Assembly (NCBI RefSeq): GCF_003122215.1
Contig: NZ_QEYD01000009.1
Span: 124,001-188,000, forward strand
Origin: Pararhodobacter marinus
Lineage (GTDB): Bacteria > Pseudomonadota > Alphaproteobacteria > Rhodobacterales > Rhodobacteraceae
Direction: 5' to 3'
DNA length: 64,000 nucleotides
The translations under genes and the position numbers were made by a program. The notes under the pieces were generated by a model. It had not been told where the DNA came from, ran no database searches, and saw only the letters and a list, made by a program, of their open reading frames with translations. Positions 1 through 8,194 of this stretch are shown here, piece after piece. Position 1 is the stretch's first letter. Every line of letters starts with the position of its first letter.

Positions 1-560
1 ACATCGCCCAGCGCCATGCCCTCGCGCCCGGTGAGGCGGAAATACGCCTCGCGGATCGCCCAGAACACGCCGCCGCCGAGGGCCGCGCCCAGGATCGCGG
101 TGCTGGCGCGCTGGGCCAGGGGGGGCCAGGCGTAGCCATCGCCCGCCAGCGCCACCGCAAGGCCAAGCAGCGCGGCGGCGGCCATCAGCGGCTCGGGCAG
201 GCGAAACCAGCGCAGATCGGCCACGGCGAGCGCCAGAAGCGACCACATCCACAATCCCAGAAGCAGCGCGCGCAGGGGATCGGGGGCGACCCAGGCTGCC
301 GCAACCCCCATCGCGGCACCAAGGATCTCGGCTTGCCACAGGACCGACGGGATCTTCACGCCGCAATGCCGGCAGCGTCCGTTCAGCAAAGGCCATGACA
401 GAAGCGGCACCAGGTCCGCCGCCGCCAGCGCAGTGCCGCAGCCCCGGCAATGCGACCGGGCCGCGACGAAGGGCTCGCCCCGTACCAGCCGCTCGGCCAC
501 CAGGGCGGCGAAGGATCCCATCGCCGCCCCCAGAAGTCCCAGAACGATCATCAACCCCAT
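1..560 (-). CDS. gspO: Prepilin peptidase GspO (partial, 3' end outside window)
   Basis: Translating the minus strand from the ATG at 558-560 gives an inner-membrane prepilin peptidase that would cleave and N-methylate the GspG-K pseudopilins encoded next door. The N-terminus is hydrophobic and is followed by the paired cysteine motifs CRGC and CRHC (about residues 37-40 and 62-65), typical of bifunctional PilD/GspO. The first catalytic Asp lies in ADLRWFRLPEPL. The second lies in EGMALGD at the very window edge, matching the family's GxGD site. Several Ala/Leu-rich membrane segments lie between them. The gene is divergent from gspG, with an 83-bp intergenic region. The C-terminal part is not in the window, so its integrity past the second active-site Asp cannot be judged. 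Confidence 0.9.
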   Translation of the reverse strand, partial: MGLMIVLGLLGAAMGSFAALVAERLVRGEPFVAARSHCRGCGTALAAADLVPLLSWPLLNGRCRHCGVKIPSVLWQAEILGAAMGVAAAWVAPDPLRALLLGLWMWSLLALAVADLRWFRLPEPLMAAAALLGLAVALAGDGYAWPPLAQRASTAILGAALGGGVFWAIREAYFRLTGREGMALGD

Positions 561-643
561 GCGAGCGCTTCCCGTCGCGGTTGCCGAGGCCCCGGCACGG
601 GGATAGGGTCTGAGGAGAGCATTGGAACTCGCAGGTTTCCCGA

Positions 644-1138
644 ATGACGTTTCGCGTCCCCTTTAACCCCAAATCGACTTTGTACACCAAGAAAAGACGC
701 CCCGGGCGGCGGTTGCGCCGCGATGCCGGTCTGACGCTGATCGAGCTGATGGTGGTGGTCGTCATCCTTGCGCTTCTGGCCGTGGTGATCGTGCCCCGCG
801 TCATCGACCGGCCCGACCAGGCCCGCGCGGCGCGGGCGCAGTCGGATATCGCGGCGATCGGCTCGGCGCTCAATCTCTACCGGCTCGATACCGGCAGCTA
901 CCCGACGACCGATCAGGGCCTTGCCGCTTTGGTCAGCCGTCCGACCGTCGCGCCGGTACCGCAGAACTGGGCTGATGGCGGCTATCTCGAGCGCGTCCCC
1001 GAAGATCCCTGGGGCCGCGCCTATCTCTATCTGGCGCCGGGCGTGCACGGGCCCTATGACCTCGTGAGCTATGGCGCGGACGGGCGCAGCGGGGGAACCG
1101 GGGCCGATGCGGACATCACCAGCTGGCAGGGCGAATAA
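644..1138 (+). CDS. gspG: Type II secretion major pseudopilin GspG
   Basis: Major pseudopilin of the type II secretion pilus-like piston. The protein (164 aa) has a long basic leader of about 29 residues ending in Gly, then LTLIELMVVVVILALL, the class III prepilin cleavage site with Glu at +5. The C-terminal half has the family's conserved pattern: DPWGRAYLYLAPG, then HGPYDLVSYGADG and GGTGADADI, the region that binds calcium in GspG. The first mature residue is Leu rather than the usual Phe. The start is taken from the first ATG of the frame; no strong ribosome site is visible and the leader is longer than usual, so a later start is possible. First gene of gspGHIJKLMN. Confidence 0.95.
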   Translation: MTFRVPFNPKSTLYTKKRRPGRRLRRDAGLTLIELMVVVVILALLAVVIVPRVIDRPDQARAARAQSDIAAIGSALNLYRLDTGSYPTTDQGLAALVSRPTVAPVPQNWADGGYLERVPEDPWGRAYLYLAPGVHGPYDLVSYGADGRSGGTGADADITSWQGE

Positions 1139-1622
1139 CGCGGTCGGTGCCGTCCGGGGCGTGACGCTGATCGAGCTTCTGGTCGTGGTGACGATCATGG
1201 CGGTGCTGGCGCTGGGCGTCGGCCTGTCCGCCGGGGGGCTGTTCGCGCCGCGCGGCGGCGTCTCGACCGCCGACCAACTGACACAGGCGGATCTGCGGGC
1301 GCGCGATGCGGCAGTTCTGGGGCGCGCGCGGATCGGGATCTACCCGCGCCGCGACGGCTGGATCATGGCGCGCCGCGATGACGCGGGGCGCTGGCAGCCC
1401 GAGGGTGCGCCGCTTCGCGTGGCCGATGCGCGGCTGACATGGCAGGTCGACGGGCGGCGCTATCTGCCGGGCCTGTCCGAGCCCGGCACGCGCGAGGCGC
1501 CGCCCGTGCAATTCGCACCGGATGGCGGCAGTACCGGCTTTTCCCTGCGCGTCGAACAGGGCCGTGACCGCCTTGACTGCGACGCCGAAGCCGGGCGGAG
1601 GCTGGAATGCGGCCTCCGATGA
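1107..1622 (+). CDS. gspH: Type II secretion minor pseudopilin GspH
   Basis: Minor pseudopilin (171 aa from this start). A short leader ends in VRG, followed by VTLIELLVVVTIMAVLALG, the prepilin signature with Glu at +5. The remainder is a globular domain with little family-wide conservation, as usual for GspH. The ATG at 1107 is preferred to an upstream ATG at 1071 because it gives a normal-length leader and follows a purine-rich stretch at 1091-1097. It overlaps the end of gspG by 32 bp. The gspI start overlaps its stop. Role: it joins GspI, J and K in the tip complex of the pseudopilus in the periplasm. Confidence 0.9.
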   Translation: MRTSPAGRANNAVGAVRGVTLIELLVVVTIMAVLALGVGLSAGGLFAPRGGVSTADQLTQADLRARDAAVLGRARIGIYPRRDGWIMARRDDAGRWQPEGAPLRVADARLTWQVDGRRYLPGLSEPGTREAPPVQFAPDGGSTGFSLRVEQGRDRLDCDAEAGRRLECGLR

Positions 1623-1987
1623 CGCCCCGCCGGCGCCCGGCCCGGGGGTTCACCCTGATCGAACTGGCGGTCGCGGTGGCGATCCTCGCCATCGGCACCG
1701 TCGCGGCGTACCGGAGCTTCGATCAGGCGCAGCGCGGGATCGGCGGGCAGCTGGACCGGACGCTCGCCACCGAGGTCGCGCTCAACCGCGCGGCCGAGCT
1801 TCGGCTGGAAGGAATGCGTGCGGGCCGCTCGCTGCCGGGCACCGAACCGATGGGCGGTATCGGCTGGGCGGTCGACGTCACCGAGGCGGCCACGGCGGGT
1901 GGCCTGATCGAGGCCACGATCCTTGTGACCGCCGACGAGCGCCCGGGTGCCCGCTATGTCGTCGTCGTTCCCGAGGCGCGGCCATGA
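1619..1987 (+). CDS. gspI: Type II secretion minor pseudopilin GspI
   Basis: Minor pseudopilin of 122 aa. The leader MTPRRRPARG is followed by FTLIELAVAVAILAIGTVAAYR, a textbook prepilin cleavage site. The ATG at 1619 overlaps the gspH stop as ATGA; a second in-frame ATG at 1607 is possible but less likely. GspI forms the core of the tip complex with GspJ and GspK. The length fits the family. Translationally coupled to gspH and gspJ. Confidence 0.9.
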   Translation: MTPRRRPARGFTLIELAVAVAILAIGTVAAYRSFDQAQRGIGGQLDRTLATEVALNRAAELRLEGMRAGRSLPGTEPMGGIGWAVDVTEAATAGGLIEATILVTADERPGARYVVVVPEARP

Positions 1988-2529
1988 GCGCGCGGCGCGG
2001 CAACCGGGGCTTCACGCTGATCGAATTGCTGGCCGCGATGGCGATCCTGGCCGTCGTCTCGGTCATGGCGGTTCAGGCGCTGAGCGGCGTGTTCTTCCAG
2101 CGCTCGGTCCTGACGCGAGTCGATGACGAGGCGGCGGAGCTGACGCGCGCCCTGTCGCTGCTGCGGCAGGATCTGGAAGCGATCGTGATCGCCGAGCCCG
2201 AGGATTCCCGGACGCAGGCCCTGCGGGAGACGCGCGGCACCATAGGCTGGGCGCGTGGCGGGCTGGCGGCGATCCCCGGCGACGGCGCCGGGCGCTTCGG
2301 CGCGGTGGAATGGGCGCTCGACGGTGAGTTGCTGACACGGCGCGTCAACCGCGCGGATACCGATCCGCCAAACGAGGCCGGGGCGCGAACTGTCCTGACC
2401 GGCGTGACCGCGTTCACGATCACCGCGCTGGGCACGTCGGTGGCGTCCGTCCCCGCCATCGCCAGCGGCTACGAGGCCCGGCTGGAAACCCGCCGCTGGG
2501 GCGCCCTGCGCGTCGTGGTGGCGCCATGA
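1984..2529 (+). CDS. gspJ: Type II secretion minor pseudopilin GspJ
   Basis: Minor pseudopilin of 181 aa beginning MSARRGNRG, then FTLIELLAAMAILAVVSVMA. The start at 1984 overlaps the gspI stop in an ATGA, which decides between this and a longer upstream open frame. The body contains the GspJ-like patterns LTRALSLLRQDLEAIV and VEWALDGELLTRRVNRA (compare the R/Q-rich segments of GspJ that pack against GspI and GspK). Tip-complex protein of the periplasmic pseudopilus. Confidence 0.9.
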   Translation: MSARRGNRGFTLIELLAAMAILAVVSVMAVQALSGVFFQRSVLTRVDDEAAELTRALSLLRQDLEAIVIAEPEDSRTQALRETRGTIGWARGGLAAIPGDGAGRFGAVEWALDGELLTRRVNRADTDPPNEAGARTVLTGVTAFTITALGTSVASVPAIASGYEARLETRRWGALRVVVAP

Positions 2530-3392
2530 GCGCAAGGCGTCCTCCGGGCCGGATGCGCGGCGTGGCGCTGATCCAGGCGCTGCTGATCGTGGCGGCCATC
2601 GCGGCGGTCGCGGTCGCGCTGCTGGTGCGCGTGGACCGGGCGCAGGAACGGTTGCAATGGCGCGCGACCTCGGAACAGGCGGCGCTGTACCTGGCAAGCG
2701 GCGTCGAATTCCTGCGCAGTTCCCTGCCGCGCGAAACGGTGCATGAAGGACAGGACTGGGCGCAGACACGCGCCCCGCTCGACATCGACCGCGGCACCTT
2801 GGGATGGGCGGTCAGCGATCTGCAGGGCCGGTTCAACCTCTCTTTGCTGCAAGAGGACGAAGGCGAGGTTTTCGCCGCAGCCTTTGCCCGTCTCGCTGCC
2901 GAGGCGGGGCTGTCCGAGGGGGCGGCCCGCGCGATGATCGACCGGATCGCCGGGATCGAGGGGCCGCTGCCGCTGATCCTGCCCGACCTTCTGGCCGAGG
3001 ATCTGGACGCGTCGGAGCTGGACGCCTGGGAGACCCTGCGCCCGCAGATCGCCGCCTGGACCGGGCTGCCGATGAACATCAACACATTGCCGCGCGCGGT
3101 GCTCGACGCCCTTCTGCCCGAGATCCCCGCCGAGCAACGGCGCCTGATCTTTCAGCGCGTGCGCGACGAGCCGGTCGACGAGATCGACGAGCTGATGAAC
3201 TGGGCCATGCCGCAATTGGGCGAAGCGGCGGCGCAACAATTGACGGCCCTGCCGCTCTCGGGGCAATCACGGCTGTTCGCCGCCGAACTGGAAGCGCGCC
3301 TTGACAGCGTGACTCTGCGTCGGTCAGTTGTGATCGATACCGGCGCGCCCGAGGGCGACAGCGCCGTCCGTTTGTCCTTGCCTGGGCCCTGA
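2526..3392 (+). CDS. gspK: Type II secretion minor pseudopilin GspK
   Basis: Largest minor pseudopilin (288 aa), predicted to cap the pseudopilus tip. The leader MSARRPPGRMRG is followed by VALIQALLIVAAIAAVAVALLV. Residue +5 is Gln rather than Glu, in keeping with the family rule that GspK lacks the Glu5 found in all other pseudopilins. The long helical insert characteristic of GspK is visible around residues 120-230, including the GLPMNINTLPRAVLDALLPE stretch. The start overlaps the gspJ stop as ATGA. The next gene begins 3 bp downstream. Confidence 0.92.
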   Translation: MSARRPPGRMRGVALIQALLIVAAIAAVAVALLVRVDRAQERLQWRATSEQAALYLASGVEFLRSSLPRETVHEGQDWAQTRAPLDIDRGTLGWAVSDLQGRFNLSLLQEDEGEVFAAAFARLAAEAGLSEGAARAMIDRIAGIEGPLPLILPDLLAEDLDASELDAWETLRPQIAAWTGLPMNINTLPRAVLDALLPEIPAEQRRLIFQRVRDEPVDEIDELMNWAMPQLGEAAAQQLTALPLSGQSRLFAAELEARLDSVTLRRSVVIDTGAPEGDSAVRLSLPGP

Positions 3393-3395
3393 CGC

Positions 3396-4565
3396 ATGAC
3401 CGAACCCGCCCCGATACGGCGTCGCCGCGCCTCCGTGCCCGCGCTCTGGCGGATGGGGACGGACACGCCGCCGCCGGCGGGCGCCTTCGTGGCGCTGGTG
3501 CCGGGGGCCGATGCGCCGCTGATCGCGCTCAGCCTGCCCGCGACGCTGAAAGGCGCCGCGCGCGAGGATGTCGCGCGACGGCAGGCGCAGGACCGGCTGG
3601 GTGGCGGGCTGGATGTGCGCCCCGCGCGGCTGGGCCGGGCCGAGGACTGGAGCCGCGTCGCCGTGGCCGAGCGTGCCGCCGTGCTGCGCTGGCGTGCGGC
3701 CATCGGCGCGGCGATGCCCCGCTGCCGGGCGGTCCTGCCCGATTTCCTGGCCCTTCCCGCCGCGCCCGGCCTGTGGACGGTCGAAGCCGACCGCGACGGC
3801 GTGCGCGCGCGTCTGGGGCCGGGCGACGGGTTCAGCGCGGAACATGCGCTGGCAGGCAGGATGCTGACGCTGGCGCTGTCCGAGGCCCGCGCGGCGGGCA
3901 ATGCCCCGCGCGCCGTGCTGCTGACGGGCGAGACCTCGGGCGCCTTCGCCGATCTGTTCGACGGCATCGACATCCTGCGCGACGCCTCGGACCTGCCGGC
4001 AGACCGGGCGCCCGCGATCCTGGGCCATGACGAGCTTGCCGTCGATTTCCTGCGCGACCCGCAGGCCGATGCCGACCAGATCGAGACCCGCCTGCGCCGC
4101 GTCGTCTGGCCCGCCGCACTGGTGGTGATCGGTGCGCTGTCCTGGGCCGGGGCGCAGGCGCTGGCGATGCGCAACGACCGGGTCGAGGCGCTGGCGCTGC
4201 AGGACCGCACGCTGGAAGCGGTCCGGCGCGATATCCTGCCCTCGGGGCCGATCCTGGATCTGGAACTGCAGGTGATGCAGGCCATCGAGCGGCGGCGCAA
4301 CGCGGGCGGCGATACGGCCGCGCCGGAAACCCCGTTGGAGACGTTGCGCCGCGCCGCGCCGGTGCTGGCCGGGGTCGAGCTGGTCACGGTGTCGATGGCG
4401 ACGGACGGGCTGTCGGTCGAAGTGCGCGTGCCCGATTTCCAGTCGCTCGACGCGTTGTCCGAGGCGCTGGCCGACGCCGGGATCGCCGCCCGCATCGCGC
4501 AATCGGCCACCGATGCCGAAGAGGGTGGGGTCGGCGCGACGCTGGATCTGGAGGCGGGAACATGA
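3396..4565 (+). CDS. gspL: Type II secretion assembly platform protein GspL
   Basis: Inner-membrane platform protein (389 aa) linking the cytoplasmic ATPase GspE to GspM and the pseudopilus. Residues 1 to about 230 form the cytoplasmic actin-like domain. One membrane helix follows at about 232-253 (VVWPAALVVIGALSWAGAQA). The periplasmic part after it ends in a ferredoxin-like fold region (VELVTVSMATDGLSVEVRVP). Identification rests on position, size and topology, since GspL sequences are weakly conserved. The stop overlaps the gspM start in an ATGA. Confidence 0.85.
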   Translation: MTEPAPIRRRRASVPALWRMGTDTPPPAGAFVALVPGADAPLIALSLPATLKGAAREDVARRQAQDRLGGGLDVRPARLGRAEDWSRVAVAERAAVLRWRAAIGAAMPRCRAVLPDFLALPAAPGLWTVEADRDGVRARLGPGDGFSAEHALAGRMLTLALSEARAAGNAPRAVLLTGETSGAFADLFDGIDILRDASDLPADRAPAILGHDELAVDFLRDPQADADQIETRLRRVVWPAALVVIGALSWAGAQALAMRNDRVEALALQDRTLEAVRRDILPSGPILDLELQVMQAIERRRNAGGDTAAPETPLETLRRAAPVLAGVELVTVSMATDGLSVEVRVPDFQSLDALSEALADAGIAARIAQSATDAEEGGVGATLDLEAGT

Positions 4566-5062
4566 TCGCGGCGCTCGCCCGTCTCCTCGCCCGTCGTTCG
4601 AAGCGCGAGCGCACGCTTCTGGCGCTTCTGGCGCTGGGCGCAGTGCCGGTGGCCTTCGTGGGGCTGGTCGCGCTGCCGCTGATCGAGGCGCGGGCCGCCG
4701 CGCGGGCAGAGCTGGACGCCGCGCGCGCGACCCGCGACTGGTACGCGGCCCGTCAGGTCGAGATCGCGGCTTTGCCCGCTCCCGACACCGCCGCGCCCGC
4801 CACCGAGCCGCCCGCGCCTGTGGGGCTGGGCGGGATCGAGGCGCGGCTGATCGCGGCGGATCTGCGCGACGCGGTCAGCCAGCTGGCCAATGCGCCCGAC
4901 CGGGGCGTGCGCCTGTCCTTTGCCGAAGCGCCCTTCGCGGGGGTCATGGATTGGGTCGATGCGCTGGGCGACGGCTCGGGCTACCGGGTCGCGGCGCTGA
5001 CCTTCGAGCGGGTATCGCCCGGTCTGATCGATGCCGAGATCCGGCTGGAGCCGCTGCGATGA
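4562..5062 (+). CDS. gspM: Type II secretion protein GspM
   Basis: Bitopic inner-membrane protein of 166 aa: a short basic cytoplasmic N-terminus (LLARRSKRERT), one membrane helix at about residues 18-38, an Ala-rich coiled segment (EARAAARAELDAARATRDWY) and a small periplasmic domain. This is the normal GspM layout and size. It stabilises GspL in the platform. It overlaps gspL upstream and gspN downstream by 4 bp each. The call is mainly positional. Confidence 0.82.
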   Translation: MIAALARLLARRSKRERTLLALLALGAVPVAFVGLVALPLIEARAAARAELDAARATRDWYAARQVEIAALPAPDTAAPATEPPAPVGLGGIEARLIAADLRDAVSQLANAPDRGVRLSFAEAPFAGVMDWVDALGDGSGYRVAALTFERVSPGLIDAEIRLEPLR

Positions 5063-5541
5063 TCCGTGCCCTTGCCCTTGTCCTTGGCCTGCTGATCGGG
5101 CTGTCGCTGGCCGCGCTCTATGCCGGAACGCTGGGCCATCTGAGACAGGCGAACCTGCCGCTGCCGGGCTGGACCGACACGCTTGACGCCGGCTCGCGGG
5201 TGATCGAGGGGCGCGGCACGCTGAACGGTGCGGCGCTGACTTGGCGGGCGACGGGGCTCGACGGGCTGCGGCTGTCGCTCAGCGGCCCCGACTGGCAGGT
5301 GCAGGGGCAGGGGATGCCGGGACCGGGCGGGCTTGCCGTTTCGGACCTGTCGGGGGTTCTGCCACTCGGCGTCCTGGGGGCGGGCGAGGGCGCGCTGGTG
5401 ATCGAGGCGGGCCTGCTGGACGTCGCGTTTGACGGCACGCTGCGCGAGGGCCGGATCGACGGCACCGCGCGCGGGTCGGATCCCGAGGGGGCGGTAACGC
5501 TGGTGCACGAAAACGGCGGCTGGATCTTGTCGGCGCGCTGA
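5059..5541 (+). CDS. gspN: Short GspN-like type II secretion protein
   Basis: Protein of 160 aa with an N-terminal membrane anchor (MIRALALVLGLLIGLSLAALYAG) followed by a beta-rich domain with repeated glycine turns (DLSGVLPLGVLGAGEGALVIE). The position after gspM fits GspN, an accessory component not present in all type II systems. It is clearly shorter than the usual GspN of roughly 250 residues, so it may be a reduced version. The start overlaps the gspM stop as ATGA. The gene converges on gspF with 6 bp between the stop codons, leaving no room for a conventional terminator. Confidence 0.7.
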   Translation: MIRALALVLGLLIGLSLAALYAGTLGHLRQANLPLPGWTDTLDAGSRVIEGRGTLNGAALTWRATGLDGLRLSLSGPDWQVQGQGMPGPGGLAVSDLSGVLPLGVLGAGEGALVIEAGLLDVAFDGTLREGRIDGTARGSDPEGAVTLVHENGGWILSAR

Positions 5542-5547
5542 GCAGGC

Positions 5548-6756
5548 TCAGCCGTTGACCAGCGCCTGCATGTCGAAAATGGGCAGCAGGATCGCCAGGA
5601 CGATGGTCAGCACCATGCCGCCCACGATCACCATCGAGGCCGGCTCGATGATCACCGAGACGCGCTTGCGCTCGGTCCTGAGCCAGCTTTCCGCCAGCAC
5701 CGCCGCGCGTTCCGTCATCGGTCCCAGCCGGGCCGAGGCCTCGCCCGCCTGCACCAGTTGCCGCGCGACGGGATGCAGGAAGGGCAAGCGAGCCAGCGCC
5801 TGGCTGACGCTTTCGCCCCGGCGCAGCGCCTCGCCCGCCTCGTCCGCATGGGCGCGGTAGCTGGCGATGTCCAGCACACCCGCCGAGAAGCGCAGGGCCT
5901 CGGTCAGCGGCAGGCGGGAATTGATTACCACGGCCAGCGTGCGCAGGTATTGCGCGGCCGAGGCCATGCGCAGGAAACGCCCGATCAGCGGCGTGCGCAG
6001 CAAGATCTCGTCGCGCCGGTTGCGCAGCGAAGGGGTGCGGTTGATCGTCATCACCGCGAAGACCAGAAGCACGCCGATCACCAGCTCCAGCACCCAGTTG
6101 TCGCGGATCCAGTCGACGATGCCCATCACGGTGACGGTCAGCGGCGGCAGCGGGCGGCCCGAGCCTTCGAACATCGACACGATTTCGGGCGCCACGGTGG
6201 TCATCAGGATGGCGCAGACCACCACCGCGACCACGGTCACGAAGGCCGGGTAGATCAGCGCCGAGGTGATCGCCGCGCGGTCGCCGGCGCTGGTTTCCAG
6301 ATGCTCGGCCAGGGTCTTGAACACGGCGGCCAGATCGCCCGATTGTTCGCCCGCGCGCACGGCGGCGGCGTACCACGCGGGCAAGGCGCCGCCCGCACGG
6401 TCCAGCGCATCGGCCATGCTTTCGCCCTGCATGAGGCCCGCGCGGGCCTCGGCGGCGAGCTTTTCGATCCGCGCGGCCCCGGCGGCGCCCTGAACCGCTT
6501 CCAGTGCCGCATCCGCGGCAAGCCCGGCCCCCAGCAACACAGACATCTGCCGGGTGAAGACGGCCAGCAGGTCGCGGTCGACCTTGCGCTCGCGCCGGCG
6601 GGTTCGGGTCTGTGTGACGGCCTGCGCTTCCAGCGACGAGGGCATGAGGCCCAGCTCGCTCACCCGTTGTGAGGCCGTCGCTTCGTCTTCGGCCACGACC
6701 ATGCCGCGCCGGCGTTTGCCCTCGGGCGTGTAGGCGGTATAGGCATAGGTGCGCAT
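5548..6756 (-). CDS. gspF: Type II secretion inner-membrane platform protein GspF
   Basis: Polytopic platform protein (402 aa). It starts MRTYAYTAYTPEGKRRRGMV, the GspF/PilC N-terminal pattern. Two copies of the T2SF domain are visible: FTRQMSVLLGAGLAADAAL at about residue 67 and RFLRMASAAQYLRTLAVVI at about residue 270. Membrane helices lie around residues 168-190, 218-235 and 370-395. The C-terminus GGMVLTIVLAILLPIFDMQ is typical. Second-to-last step of the gspC-D-E-F order on this strand; 1 bp separates its start from the gspE stop. Confidence 0.95.
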   Translation of the reverse strand: MRTYAYTAYTPEGKRRRGMVVAEDEATASQRVSELGLMPSSLEAQAVTQTRTRRRERKVDRDLLAVFTRQMSVLLGAGLAADAALEAVQGAAGAARIEKLAAEARAGLMQGESMADALDRAGGALPAWYAAAVRAGEQSGDLAAVFKTLAEHLETSAGDRAAITSALIYPAFVTVVAVVVCAILMTTVAPEIVSMFEGSGRPLPPLTVTVMGIVDWIRDNWVLELVIGVLLVFAVMTINRTPSLRNRRDEILLRTPLIGRFLRMASAAQYLRTLAVVINSRLPLTEALRFSAGVLDIASYRAHADEAGEALRRGESVSQALARLPFLHPVARQLVQAGEASARLGPMTERAAVLAESWLRTERKRVSVIIEPASMVIVGGMVLTIVLAILLPIFDMQALVNG

Positions 6757-6757
6757 T

Positions 6758-8194
6758 TCACGCGGTCTCGCCCAGAACGCGGCGCACCTCGGCGGGCGAG
6801 GTCTGGCCCTCGGCCACCAGCGCCAGCGCGGATTGCATCAGCGACGGCCGCTCGCCCGCCGCTTCGCGCAGCCGCACTTCGGATGCGTCGCTGTCGATCG
6901 CGGCCCGCAGCTTTTCGTCGATTTCCAGGATGTCATAGACGCCGACCCGGCCGGAATATCCGGTGCCGTCGCAGGCCTCGCAGCCCTGCGCGTGGTGGAT
7001 CTGCGCGGGGGCGGGGACATTGTGCAGCCGGAACAGCGCGGTATCCTCGGGCGTGGGCGCCTCGGCTCTGGCGCATTTCGGACAGAGCCGCCGCACCAGC
7101 CGCTGGGCCAGAACGCCCCGCAGCGTGGCGGAAATCAGGTAGCCCTCGACCCCCAGTTCGCGCAGCCGCACCACCGCCGACAGCGCGGTATTGGCGTGCA
7201 GCGACGAGAAAACGAGGTGCCCGGTCAGCGCCGCCTCGCTGGCGGTCTGCGCGGTTTCGCCGTCGCGGATCTCGCCCACCAGGATGACGTCGGGATCCTG
7301 CCGCAGGATCGAGCGCAAGCCGCGCGCGAAGGTCAGGCCGATATCGGGATTGACCGGGGTCTGGCTGATGCCGGGCAGGTCGTATTCGACCGGGTCCTCG
7401 ACCGTCAGGATCGTGCGCTCGCGCCGGTCGGCGAGCCTGAGCAGCGAATAGAGCGTCGTGGTTTTCCCCGAGCCGGTCGGCCCGGTGGCCAGGATGATTC
7501 CGTTGGGCAGCGCCGCCAGCCGGTTCAGCCGCGCCGCGTTTTCCGGGGACAAGCCCAGCCGGTCCAGCTCCATCAACCCGCCCGAGCGGTCCAGAAGACG
7601 CATCACCACCCGCTCGCCATGATGGCCGGGCAGGGTGGACAGACGCACGTCGATGGCCCGTCCGCCCAGCCTGAGCGCGATGCGCCCGTCCTGCGGCAGG
7701 CGCGTTTCGGCGATGTCGAGGCCCGACATGACCTTCAGCCGCGACACGACGCGCTTGGCGGGCACGTCGCGGCGGTCGAAGACGGTCTGCATCGTGCCGT
7801 CGATGCGCATTCGCGCGCGCAGGCCGGATTCGTGCGGTTCAAGATGAAGGTCCGAGGCCGAGCCGCGCACCGCCTGCCGCAGAAGCTGGTTCACCAGCCG
7901 GATCACCGGCGCGTCCTCGGGATCTTCCAGAATGTCCCGCGCGGTCTGCCTGGTGGTGTCTTCAAGGTCGAAGGCGACTTCCTCGCCCTCTTCGGTGCCG
8001 GAATCGTAGAGCCGCGACAGGCGGTGCTGGAACGTGTCCAGGTCCAGCATGTCGGGCGCCAGAGCCGCGCCCGCCGCGCGCCGGGCCGCGCGCAGGCCGT
8101 TCATCGTGGCCTCGGGGCCTGCCAGCAGGGTCGTGTCATCCAGCGCGACCTGATTGTCGCGCGCAAAGGCAAGGGGAAGCCGCGCCCCGCTCAT
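6758..8194 (-). CDS. gspE: Type II secretion ATPase GspE
   Basis: Cytoplasmic hexameric ATPase (478 aa) that drives pseudopilus assembly. Visible motifs are Walker A GPTGSGKTTT at residues 238-247, the Asp box TVEDPVEYDLPG, Walker B ILVGEIRDGETAQ and the His box GHLVFSSLHANTA. A C-terminal tetracysteine zinc site (CPKC, then CEAC about 40 residues later) is typical of GspE and PilB. The N-terminal GspL-binding domain (about 1-90) is shorter than in classical GspE. The start overlaps the gspD stop as ATGA. Confidence 0.96.
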   Translation of the reverse strand: MSGARLPLAFARDNQVALDDTTLLAGPEATMNGLRAARRAAGAALAPDMLDLDTFQHRLSRLYDSGTEEGEEVAFDLEDTTRQTARDILEDPEDAPVIRLVNQLLRQAVRGSASDLHLEPHESGLRARMRIDGTMQTVFDRRDVPAKRVVSRLKVMSGLDIAETRLPQDGRIALRLGGRAIDVRLSTLPGHHGERVVMRLLDRSGGLMELDRLGLSPENAARLNRLAALPNGIILATGPTGSGKTTTLYSLLRLADRRERTILTVEDPVEYDLPGISQTPVNPDIGLTFARGLRSILRQDPDVILVGEIRDGETAQTASEAALTGHLVFSSLHANTALSAVVRLRELGVEGYLISATLRGVLAQRLVRRLCPKCARAEAPTPEDTALFRLHNVPAPAQIHHAQGCEACDGTGYSGRVGVYDILEIDEKLRAAIDSDASEVRLREAAGERPSLMQSALALVAEGQTSPAEVRRVLGETA